NCBI GenBank assembly: GCA_037157565.1
Contig: JAZHRO010000062.1
Span: 124,001 to 188,000, forward strand
Direction: 5' to 3'
Length of the DNA stretch: 64,000 nucleotides
From: Thalassia testudinum
Lineage: Eukaryota > Streptophyta > Magnoliopsida > Alismatales > Hydrocharitaceae
In this document: one piece after another, positions 10,060-20,429 of the stretch
Layout of the letters: the number at the start of each line of letters is the position of its first letter
Numbering within the stretch: position 1 is the stretch's first letter
Made by a program: the position numbers and the translations under genes
Notes under the pieces: generated by a model
The model's database searches: none
The model's input: only the letters and a program-made list of their open reading frames with translations
Told to the model about the DNA's origin: nothing

Positions 10060-11486
10060 CGAGATCATCCCGGATTGAATCGTGTTTCATTCGTGTCCAT
10101 ATTATTTCAATACGGTTCAGAATGTGGTTTATTGTTTTTGCAAATTTATCCTGAATGTCCCTATCTAAGGCTCTATAATATTCTTCATGGTGTCTATAAG
10201 CAACCTCAATCATCTTATCTTTGATAGTCATTTGAGACACACGTTTCCTAATTGCTTTTCCTAAAATGTCAGGTTGCATTTTTTAATTAGGTGGTGGAAT
10301 CAAGATGTAGAATTGAATTCAGGTTTAGATTGAAGTAATCAGATTAGATCAGAAATCCTTGTAGAAGATCTAATGAGGCCTCTTAGGTAAAAAACCTAAT
10401 GACCATTCCTGTGTGTGTGCTCTAATAGAAGGGATGAGGGACTGAATGTGAATTGGACCAAATCAAGGCACCCAAAGATTTTTGGATGACTAAGGCTTGT
10501 TTCAAGGTAGATGATACCTCTGAATAAAAAATCCACGCACTGAGAACTACCTAGGCAGCCAGGAAAGGAGAGCCCCGCAAAGACCCCTACACAGTAGAGC
10601 ATCCCCATGGGTTACAGGGTTTCCCCCATCTGACCTTCCTTGTCACTGCAGTTCCAAGTAGACCGGAATGTACAAATTGAGACCTTAACTCTACCAATTT
10701 TAGGCTAATTTGTGCCTTGGATTTAACTTTGATTTAGAAGTTGATTTGATTTGTAACCTAATTTGGAGGTTGATTGGCCCACAAAGTAGACCAACTTCAC
10801 CTGACTTGCCCTAAAAGATGAAGAATGAAATCTAGGTCAAGACCTAGAAATCACCCTGAATTGACTCTCAGGTCATTAGGTTTGCCATTTTTTAAGGTTC
10901 AAGTGAAATTAGAGACTGATTTTAGTGTTTATGTGATTCGATTTTTTTTCAAGCAAGGGTTTGGGTAGCACACAAATGCAGGAGGGTTAATTTTCTTTAA
11001 TTTAGGCAAGTGTGAATTAGCACTTCAAACCTTAATGTTGAAACCCTAATTGGCCCAATTTCAAGTCCAATCTAATCTTAAAAATGTTCACCTTAGACTT
11101 CAAACAAGAAGTGTGTGGTCCAAGGCGATCAGAAATTAAGCGTAATCCCTAATAGGTACAAGAAATAGGGTAGGGATCTCTAATCAAAATCGTCTTGACT
11201 TCAATCGGATATGATTTTGACTTTACAAATTAGGAAACTTGCCTTTTGAATGAAAATTATTATGAAAATAAGGCAGGTGATTCCTAATTGATTTATTTCC
11301 TTTTTTATCTTCCCAAGATCAAGAGATTGATTAGGGAAGAAAAGAGATTACCTACCCTGGGAGTGGCTGATTTGCGAGCAAGATCTCTTCGTGATGTACC
11401 TCGCAAAATCACAAGAAAACAAATAGGGCAAGTTAGTGCTCAAATAGAATCAAGTAAAATAATAATAGCAATGAATTGCACGTTGC
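10060..11486 (-). other. Internal remnant of E3 (leader and possible gag start)
   Basis: The minus strand holds about 1.2 kb of leader-like sequence and then an open stretch 10279-10016. Its first ~70 residues are charged and helical (MTIKDKMIEVAYRHHEE; KTINHILNRIEIIW) and could be the N-terminus of a gag. No diagnostic gag motif survives, and the last residues read into the LTR fragment. The remainder shows no coding signal. Confidence 0.45.
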
Positions 11487-11504
11487 TCCCTAGCAACGGT
11501 GCTA
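11487..11504 (-). promoter_or_regulatory. Degenerate primer binding site of E3
   Basis: The minus strand reads TTAGCACCGTTGCTAGGGA, still recognisable as the tRNA-Asp type (TGGCGCCGTTGCCGGGGA) with changes at the start and middle. It lies three bases from the LTR end at 11508. Confidence 0.65.
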
Positions 11505-13559
11505 AAGTGTTGATAAGGCTAAATGGGAGTTTTTAAAGTCCTTTTGTTGTAGCAAAGCCTCCTAAATAGCTCAATCAATAGATAAAATTTATTACTCGAA
11601 ATCAAGAAATGAAGTCCAAGGTCGAACACAAGGAGCAAATATGGAATTCACGCACTAATCTTTAATTGCATATAAATGATCATCATAATCGAAGAATAAA
11701 AGGGATATTCAATGAATAACAATCTGCTCAAATGATATTTTACTAATAAGTGAGAGTATGACAAGAATTCCATAAGACAAAAAGAATAGAAATGATCCTA
11801 AAAAGTGGTGATTTAAATCACCTTTTAGATCCACATTTAAGCATGCATCTCAATTTATTCAAATAACCCAACAATAGCTCGAATGCTATAGTGATCAGAT
11901 GTCGGGCATGCGGATCAGACGACTTAAGTGATCATCAGGCATAAGGCTTCTCAAAGCCTTCTTTGTTTCTTCTCTTCTGCTTTTCTTCCTTTCCTTCTTT
12001 TCTTCTTTTGCTTTCCTTCTTCACTTCTCGAGCCTTCTTCTTTTCTACAGAGCTTCTCTTCTCTTATTCTTTCATGAGCCCTCTCTTTCTTATCTAAGAG
12101 TCTTTTCCTTCACAGCACAAGGGAGCCAAGTTCCTCAGCGATTAAGTGTCATCCACATACATAGAGGAGCAAAACCCTCCCTCTCTCTCTCACAAGTTCC
12201 TCTTCTCTTCCTTCTCTCTCAAACCCAGTGCATAGTCAGATTTATACTCAGGTATATAGCTCTAAAACATGGTCTAGGCCTACGTACATGGGTCGCAAGT
12301 GAGGAGTGAGGCATAGGTGGGTAGCAGGTGTGCGGGTAATGCGAAGCCAACCCCCGTGTTCTTGGGCGAGAAGGATAGAACACAAAAGCATAATAAGCAC
12401 ACTTAAGCGCTCTTCCATGCCCGATGTAGGACTAAACCCACTGAACTTCTCGCGTTCAAGCAGCAACAGGTGGATGTCGAATTGAGGCAGTGCCGAGGTT
12501 GGTGCCTTTGATTAAGACCTGGGAGAGTTCCTGGAGCCAAGCCGCAATGCCTGGAGATGATAGCACGGTCAGAGCTGCTTGGAGCGCGGCAGATGAAGTC
12601 GAAGATGAAGGCGGTGACAACGAGTGAAGCGAATACATGAAAATCATGCATATGGACTCTCAACCCAATTAAAACTGCTTAAGAGCATCGTCGGAGGATG
12701 TGGAGTGCAATGAGGTGATTTCTTGGAAGATGGTAGTGTGTGGAGGTGTGTCAGAGTCGGAGAGGGTGACGGACGATGGGTGTGTTCGGTGGAGGTCGTG
12801 AGTGGATGAAATGGTAAATATGGATGGGGGTTTGGTTCACGGAGGTGAGGCAGAGGTTATGGACTCGGTGGTGAGTTGTTTGGTGGATAGTGGAGGTGTG
12901 ACAGACTCACCAGAGGTATGGCCGGAGATGGGGAAGATGACGGGTGAGCAGCGTGTTGAGGGGTTGAAGCAAGTTTTAAAAAAGAGGGAAGGAGAGTAAA
13001 GGGAAAGGGGAACCTAACTAGCCTAATCTACCTTGACAAAAGGGGAGAAAGTCCTTGCCGGTGGTACGTCGGACTCGGAGAAGACGAAATCTCCAGGGGG
13101 AGATGCAGCGATGATGAGGGGAGGTAGGTGGCGCTCGCTGGTATTACGAGACGCAGAGGAGCGAGAGGAAGGAGAACCCACTGGCTATTGTCTGTGTTGG
13201 CGAGCGAAGAGGGTGGTCGAAGAGGGTCACCGGAGTTGGTGGAGACGGCGATCGAGGAGAAGAGAAGAAGGGGTTCCGACCTCCAAACCAAGCTAAAGAG
13301 CATGGAAATGCAATGTGGGTCCTTTTGCAGGGTTCAGGGTGTGATAAATGACAATTTATCATCATTCTGATGCATTAAAACAAACCTAGCTCTTAGGATT
13401 TTGCTTCGCAAATGGGTTTTTGGGCTGCATTTTGGCATTAATTAGGTTAGGCATGCATTGCACTTTTTGTTGTATTTTTAATGTGTTTTTGTGAGTGTTA
13501 GGGATATATAGATTGCCAGATCCCTAGAACCCTAGCACTCAGGAAGGCAACTGGCGAAC

Positions 13560-14300
13560 AAGAAGCTCTCAGCAGCTAGAACTCAGCTTGATTTATCTCA
13601 CCATAGTTGGAATTCAGCTCACTTGAACTAGGGTTAGCTCATCCTAGCTCCATTAAGCTCATCTCAGTAGAATGGCAACTCAAGAGGGCTCATCTTAGCT
13701 TACCCTAGCTCAGGTCAGCTCAGATTCAGCTCAACTTAGCTGAGTCTAGCTCATCTCAGCTCCCGTTAGTCCATAGGGAGCTCTAGCTAGCTTAGCTGAG
13801 TTGACTGGAGTTCACCCAAGCCACGGTCCAGCTACATCCAGCTCCACTCAACTCCAGCCAGCTGAAGATGACTTTATTTCAGCTCAGGAAGCTCAAGTCC
13901 AACTCTTGGGGATTTAGTTTAGCTCAACTCAATTGAGCTAAGCTACCTTAGCTACCCCAACCAGCTTGATCCTCCCCGGGATCACCAGACCTAGCTCACG
14001 TCAGGTCATTATGGTAGAAGCTAGCTAACTTTAGCTTAGCTTAGCAGCTAGCAAAGAACTAGCAAGCTAAGCCAGCTAGAGTAGCTCCATGCCACCCTCT
14101 TCAGCTGCTGCCAGCTCCAGTTCAAGCTTCAGACTTCTCCTCCTTAGCTCCTCTCTTCAAACCCTATCTCACATTACCTCCTCTACTCCATTACTAGCTA
14201 AGCTAGCTTAGCTTAGCTTAGCTTAGCTAGACTCCAGCTCCCTTGGCCATTCACCACCTACAACTTAGCCCTAGCTAGCTCCACCAACTAAACCCTACCT
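13560..14300. repeat. AGCT-rich low-complexity tract inside solo LTR G
   Basis: The tetramer AGCT recurs every few bases in contexts such as TAGCTTAGCT, CAGCTCA and AGCTAGCT. The densest part is near 14195-14230, with a short tandem AGCTT run. AGCT is self-complementary, so the whole tract can pair with itself in many registers. Confidence 0.75.
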
Positions 14301-14688
14301 AAGCTAGCTCCACCCTACTCCAAGTTGGCGCCACCTCCTTCACCACCTTTCACCCCTCAACCACCACCAAAGGGCACCAACAAGGTGGCGCCAAAACCAC
14401 CATAACCACTCCCATGATGGTGCCGCCTTTTCCCTCCAAAATCCCCTTCATCTCCACCATACATCTCTCCCTAAAATCATCTCCACCATCCACCACACCT
14501 ACCTTCTAGAAGCTCCATAATTGGCTCCAACCATAGGTGCCTCTTCATGGCCATAACAACCCCATGGCACCCCCTTGGTTGGAGCCAATTAACCCTAGCC
14601 CTAGGATTAACCTAACTACCCATAACCACCACCTAAACACATCCTAGCCATCCACCTAACCCATGCCTACTACCCATCTCTCCACCTC

Positions 14689-14696
14689 TATAAATA
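14689..14696 (+). promoter_or_regulatory. TATA box of solo LTR G
   Basis: TATAAATA occurs in a CT-rich context (CCACCTCTATAAATACC) about 950 bp before the LTR end, a typical LTR promoter arrangement. It is predicted from sequence only. Confidence 0.55.
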
Positions 14697-16575
14697 CCTA
14701 TCATATTCCACCAAAAAAATCCACCCTTGGCTACAATTTTCTACCCATATTTCCACCTACATAGAAGGTCAAGAGAAGAAGATGAAGATTAAGGGGATAC
14801 TCTGTCCCCTTGATGCCTTCCCCTCTTCTCTTCTCTCTTGTGCTCACGCCAGCTAAGGAAGGAAGCCAGGCATTGGAGGACAACCTAGGGTACACGCCTA
14901 CCCTAGGAAGTGGAGGATTTGAGGGTGGTACACTACCACCCTTGGAGGAGGAATCAAAGGTGGTCCATGCCACCTTAGGAGAAGCTTTTGAAGGTGGAAT
15001 TCCATCCACCTTGGAGGAGTTAAGCACGCCCCCCTTGGGCTTGCTAGGAGGAGACTATCGCTGGTTCAAGAAAAAGAGGAGGACCCTTTTTAACTGTGGG
15101 AGCAGCTACAGTTGGAGCAAGGTGCATTCTCTCTTCACCATCATCATTTAGGATTTGTGTTTTAATTTTGTAGTTTTAGTTTTTGTAGTAGAAGCTTTCC
15201 TCTACTTTTGTAAAACAGAAATCCTCTTAATATTAAGTTGCCTTTTCTACTTAGTGTAGCTTCTTACTTTAGTTTTTTTTCTTTAGCACTTTCACTCCCT
15301 CTTCTCAATTCTCCTAGGCCTTCACGTGCTTAGGGTGAGCTTGAGAAGAGGTCTTTCTTGTAACCTAGTAGTTAAATTAGATTGTCTTTTTTCTACCACC
15401 ATCTTGCGATTGCTCCTTTATTTCAAAAAAAAAAACCTAAAAAAAAAATACATATATATTTTAAAAGACCAAAAAGAAAGGTGAATTTCATTTTCAAGCA
15501 AGAGACGTATTTTGCAAACAAATTACCTCCTTGGACGACCCTAGATACTCCCCTATCTAGATTACAAATTTTAAAAGCGAACGGATTTACGCATTGCAGC
15601 GACTTAAAACCCTAATCTTAAAAACCGCATAATTTTCCACATCAGGGGGTCGTTCCAAGCTTGGAAACCAAGCTTGGAAGCTTGGAGCTTTCATGAAATA
15701 GGAAACCCTTGATTTCAAAGGGTTCGCACGAGGATTTGGGCAAGAATTAGAGCCCAAGATGTGGCTTAGATTGAAGAGGATCTCTTTAGGAGTTCTTCCA
15801 ATTTTGGAAGAGATTGAGCGTGAAATCAAGGAGAACTCTTTGATTGAAGGTCGGTTGCTTGATGTGTTCACATGAAAATGGCGGTAGGGACCTTTTAGTG
15901 AAGAAGATGACAAAGTTAGGGGGCTATTCGCAATAGATTTCAAAAATTGAGGGGTTATTTGAGAGAAAAAGACTTAGATTGGACCAAAATGCAAACTAGG
16001 TCAAGATGATCTCTAATTGGGTCCAAATTTGGGTAAAACCTATTTTAGACCCAAGGAATCTGATGGTGAAGTCGGATTTTGGTTTTGACCAAGTTTGATT
16101 GGGTAAATTATCCAGAAACCTAAATTAGGGCAACTGTTTAAGACTTTGTTTTAGGTCAAAATGGGTTCCAATGGTCAAATCAAAGGTACCAAACCTCATA
16201 GAATTTTTTTCTATGATTTTTAGAAGGTTTAAGTGAATTTTATCCTGACCAGAACCTCGGTTAATTAAGCGGGTCTGAAATTAGGGTTTTGGATGTCCGT
16301 TAATTCTTGAAATGTGTCAAAACCTATTTTTGTTTGCACGAACCCTCTTATTAGACATTTATGAACATTTGACCTTTATTTAACCCCTGAAAATCCCCAT
16401 GATTGTTCTATATTTAGGATATGATGTTAAGGCTACAGATTTACCCCTGATGTAATGTATTTCTCTCAAAAAGAATATGTAATGAATTACGACTCTCCAA
16501 CAATTATGTAGGAGCATTTGTCTTTTGATTCTGATTAATTAAAGCTAGTTATGGGAGATGATGATGTTATCATCA

Positions 16576-17305
16576 ACTATTAAGAGACTGTTTGGGATAG
16601 GATTGCACCATCAGCTGGTCCGCATGTGCGGACCACTGATTCTCGGACCATACAAGCACATCTGCCTTTTGATCTTAACCAACTCCTCTGTACTCATTGA
16701 TCCATCTGATGGAGTCTCACCCAGCTAGAAGCATTAAACTCAACATAGCAGTTAGGCATAGCATTTAGACTTATCATTTATGCATCATTTAGGCATCACA
16801 TTTAGACTTATACATATATATATATCTTTTATACGTAGCATATTTCATTCGGGCATAGTATTCTGGATATTGTGATTACCATTGTAGTGTTGGCATAAGT
16901 TGAATGACAAGTCAAGAGCAGTTCCAGGCGATTTCTATCCACTTGCACCCTACTTTATTTCAATTTCTTTTATTCATGCTTGAGGACATGCAAGAACTTA
17001 GACATGGGGGGGTAGTACGTATAAATTGAAAATTTTCTGCCAACTCTTGGGGGGATAGATCATTTTATCAAGAGCTTTTATTAGGGATTTATTCTTTAGT
17101 AGATTCCTGAACTTAGAATCCAATACAATTTCACACTTGCATGTAGAATTTACAATGGATCTAATGCGAAGACCGATAGACAACTCTAGTTTGTTGAGAA
17201 GAATCATTGCTTCTTCTCCTGAACCCTTGGACAGTAATCAAGGAGTCAGGTGAATCATCATCTAGTAGATCCACCAAAAACATGTGTGAGGTGAGAGTAA
17301 AAAGA
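16576..17305 (+). other. E1 pol end and start of the 3' spacer, with an internal polypurine tract
   Basis: Around 16690-16735 the sequence matches the end of E2 pol and what follows it (CACCCAGCT.GAAGC.TAAACTCA). About 300 bp later comes GAGGACATGCAAGAACTTAG and then CATGGGGGGGTAG (17003-17015). This is a polypurine tract found at the same place in E2 (27951-27975, minus strand). A perfect short hairpin lies at 16616-16635. Frame 17207-16998 on the other strand is not supported. Confidence 0.68.
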
Positions 17306-18996
17306 TGACACGACGTGCAAATCGCGAGTTTAAGGAAAACAACGTCGTAGTATAGTTGCGAAATTCACTCGTTAAAAATAATTTTTATAATAATGAAACT
17401 TGGATGCCTGGTTGTTCGTCTCTGGGAGGCATTTTGGAAATGGAAATTCAAATTCGATCTCGCTCTCTCTACTCATTCAAAATCGCATGTCGATTTATAC
17501 TGAATATGTATTGCTATACAACATGCTGTTGCCAGAATATCAGAAATTGAAAGCATGCAACTTTAATCACACCAAAAGATGATAATCAGGCACATGGTGA
17601 TTTTCAACATATATATATTTTCATTGAGGCATGATGGTGGTTACAGCATAGGTAGCAGAATGCTTGTACAAGGAAATTTAAATATAGCTAACAGAAAATG
17701 TGTGCACTTGCGGATCTATAAGAGATTGCTCGTGCACCATGCAGGAGGGAGAGATAGCTACACTACTAAGCAATAAATAAAGCAATAAATATACAAAGAA
17801 CTATGCTACTTATCTAGCTAACAGAATGAAGAGCATTCGGAGGTGGGCTCCGATGGCCTTTGAGTGGGTGAGAGGAGAAAGAGGGGTGGCTAATGGTGCT
17901 TAGGATGGCCCTTGGAGAGAGGTTGGAGAAGGTGATCTAGGCTCTTGGCATGGAGGTGGTGATGGCCATGGTGTACTCGTGGATATGGAGGTGGAGGTGT
18001 AGGTGGAATGAGTGGAATGGAGCCAAAGAGCGAAGATTGACCAAATGGCAACCCCTTAGGTCTTTTTATAGGCCTCAGAGATGCTCTCTAAAGAATTATG
18101 GAATTCTCTAGAGGGGCCTATGGTGGGAGCTCGTGGGAGAGGGAGAGGGTGGATGGGTGGTTTTTAGATCCACATTTGGTGGATCTAAAAATTGAATGCA
18201 TCTTGGTTGCTATTTTTAGCAACCAAGGCAACAACACATGGTAGAGAGTTCTAGAGAACACTAGCTAGTCTAATTTCATGTAGGTGGTGTGTGTGGGTGT
18301 GTGTGGGTCAAAACCTAGGTGGCTAGGTTGATTAGGTTAGGTTCTAGTGGGTTTAGGTCAATGTAGGTCTCAAATTAAGGTTGCAAACCCTAATTCACTA
18401 AGGTAAAATGCAATTAAACTTTATACAAGTTTAATTGGGTGTGTGAAAACTTAATTGAGAGTAAAACAACTCAATTAAGTCAGGTTTAGGTCAATTGGAC
18501 TCTCACTAAGTCCAATTGGGCTATGTGTGCTGAGATCAGGGCTCAATTGGATTCACTGAGTCCAATTGAGTAGGTTGATGAAATTGACTATGATCCAAGT
18601 TAATTAGGTTTAGTGAGGACCTAATTAGGTCCTTAGGGAGGTATAGAGGTGATGTACTAGGGTTAGGGAACCTTAATTTAGGTTCCTAGGGAGTTAGAAT
18701 TGGGTTTAGGGACCTAAGAACTCAAGATCAAGGCTTGAATTCCAAAATAGGAACTGGAGAACAGTTATGGACATCCAATAAAGTTATCAGACATCTTATA
18801 ATTAAAAATCAGAAGTCCAAACTTATTGTCTGGATGTCCAATCAGAGTTAGGAGGGATTCTAGGTTTTGTCTTGGGTATTCTGCAGAAATTGGACATCTG
18901 ACCAAGTGTCTGGATGTCCAATAATGCTGCAGATGTGGGTTTGAGGTGTGCAGGTTGTGGCTAAGAGTTATAGATGTCCTATAATTCATCTGGACA
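17306..18996 (-). repeat. 3' LTR of E2 (family D), larger part
   Basis: It matches 35831-37525 almost base for base in layout: TGAC.CGACGTG start, ATAATTTTTATAATAA, the GTGGGCTCCGATGGCC region, a TATA-like CTATAAAAAGACC on the minus strand near 18062, and a cluster of GGACATCC / GGATGTCC motifs. It is cut at 18996 by the LINE and resumes at 25750. Confidence 0.88.
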
Positions 18997-19019
18997 GAGA
19001 AATAGGTCAAGTTTTAGAG

Positions 19020-20303
19020 ATGGCAGGCGATCCTAGGGCGAATGGAGGGAGAAATCGTGATGGTGAAGGCTGGACGACCTGGTGGTCCAGGGCTTGGAGA
19101 TGGAAGGAAAGAAGAGGAGCCAGGGATGCTGGAAGATGGGGAGCGAGTATGGGGTGCGCAAACAGGGGGAGGCATTGGGGCGACAAGGAGGTTTTGTGTT
19201 TCAAATGTTGACATCGAGGGCACATGGCGGCGGTTTGCCATCATCTAATCATATGCCTTGTGTGTGGAGGACATGGCCACAAGCAGGATTCCTGTGTGAC
19301 CAATAGAGGGTAGGAGAGGGATGGGTTCAACCTACATCCAGGGGTAGAAAACTTTAGGATGCCATCACCGCCACCTCCTCCTACCTATGGGGGTCATACG
19401 GTGGATGTTGAGGTACCCATGATGGAAGAAATCAAAACCTCTGAACTGGTGTTGCAAGGGGCTTTGGTAGGAGAGGTGACGATCGGCACTCCCTCCTTGG
19501 ACAATATTCATCAGTTGGTAAGGTCTCTATCTCTGTCGACTGATGATTCGAAGGTTGCATTCCTCTCCCCCACACGGTTTGTGCTTTTTGATTTGGGGAT
19601 GATGGATGTTGAACGTTTGCGTTTTCGATCAAGTTCTGCTGATGGATTAATGGTGATTTGGAGACTGGTCTCTCATTTTGATGGATCCTTGCTCGAACGA
19701 CCACCCCAAAGGATAGGTTCTAGATCGGGAAGGCTAGGGATCAAGGGTCTACCTTTACATCTAAGATCGAAAGTGGTGGTGGCGACCATGATTGCAGGAT
19801 TTGCTACTCTAGCCAAAGATGCGGAGGTTGGTTTAATGGAAGGAGATGGTCGGGTTATGAGTGTCTTGGTGGATGTCTTCAAAGCAGGTTTTGTTCCAGA
19901 AAGGATAATTCTCCGATGTGGGGGGAGCTCCTGGCTTCTGGTAGTAAGCTTCACAATGGGCGATAGTGATGGGGAGAATTGTCAAGATAAGCCGTCTTAT
20001 GTGGAGGTGACTGGTGTGGAGGATGTAGTGTAGTAGACGGGTAGGATGACCCCTGATGAGGTGCCTATGCCCAAGAAGCGTAAGGATCATCACCATCTTT
20101 GGGAGAAGGAGGAAGTAATGGAGTTGAAACTAATGGAACCTGCTATGGTGGAGGATGGGGCAGCAACTGAACCTTTGTCAGATGTAGTGGAAGAGAGGAT
20201 CTTGCTAGAGATTTCAAATACTTCTAGGCAACCCCAATCCAAGTCAAATGCAATGGAAGGTCTGAAATTTGGAGCTGGGACAAATACCAAAGGAGGTGGG
20301 TAG
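19020..20303 (+). pseudogene. LINE ORF1: RNA-binding protein with two CCHC knuckles and an SV40-like NLS
   Basis: ORF1 proteins of plant LINEs bind the element RNA. A single frame runs from ATG 19020 to 20303, broken by TGA at 19209-19211 (likely a former Trp) and two TAGs at 20031-20036. Two CX2CX4HX4C zinc knuckles lie at 19197-19238 (the first stop falls inside) and 19254-19295. The middle (19500-19950) resembles the DUF4283-type region of plant LINE ORF1, with the IKGLPLHL motif. Codons 20070-20084 spell PKKRK, a classical monopartite nuclear localisation signal, followed by HHH. Knuckles ahead of the DUF4283-like part are an unusual order. The domain call is from pattern recognition only. 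Confidence 0.75.
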
Positions 20304-20429
20304 ATCTCCTTATAAACTTAGACAGAGAAGACCGACCACGGCTGTGAAAATTGATGAAGACTCGGTGGCTGCTATTATGAAGGTGGGTAGGGCCCAAGAT
20401 GCAAATAGGGGGGATTCCCTTAGAGGACA

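Larger units (their letters stand above)
13342..15644 (+). repeat. Solo LTR G (about 2.3 kb) inserted in the E3 LTR
   Basis: It begins TGATAAATGACAATTTATCA and ends ..TTTCCACATCA. No primer site or polypurine tract lies next to it, so it is a solo LTR. Flanks are GGGTG (13337-13341) and GGGGG (15645-15649), a duplication with one mismatch. It has a TATA box at 14689, an unusual AGCT-rich tract (13560-14300) and a U5-like end with CTCCTTGGACGACCCTAG, the Athila/Tat-type pattern. Its frames (for example 14810-15151) are low-complexity and unsupported. Confidence 0.7.
9700..16575 (-). mobile_element. E3: deleted Athila-like element inserted in E1
   Basis: On the minus strand there is a 5' LTR (16575-11508, split by solo LTR G), a degenerate primer site (11504-11487), about 1.4 kb of internal sequence and a fragment (10059-9700) that duplicates part of the LTR (compare 15660-16020). 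The two LTR-derived stretches are very similar, as expected for the two LTRs of one element that has lost most of its interior. Left-hand target duplication cannot be seen; the right flank is ACTAT at 16576. Confidence 0.65.
11508..16575 (-). repeat. 5' LTR of E3 (family C), interrupted by solo LTR G
   Basis: The left end TGTTGATAAGG and the right end ..GTTATCATCA bound an LTR of about 2.77 kb once 13342-15644 is removed. It follows the same plan as the solo LTR at 46838-49351: the GGTCGAACACAAGGAGCAAAT segment against a GGTCGTTCGCAAGGAGCAAAT-like one, the GT.GGACTA..CC block followed by CAAGCAGC, the GTACGTCGGA block, and the terminal 900 bp with ACCCAAGGAATCT.GTGGTG. Confidence 0.72.

Noticed and set aside
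15587..15943. Similar minus-strand frames at 9670-10014 and 15587-15943, which could look like a conserved gene family
   Set aside because: Both are copies of the same LTR-C segment. Similarity is at the DNA level and extends beyond the frames, with small frame changes between copies.
19833..20096. Minus-strand frames across the LINE ORF1 region
   Set aside because: They are shadows of ORF1, which has zinc knuckles and continuous reading on the plus strand.
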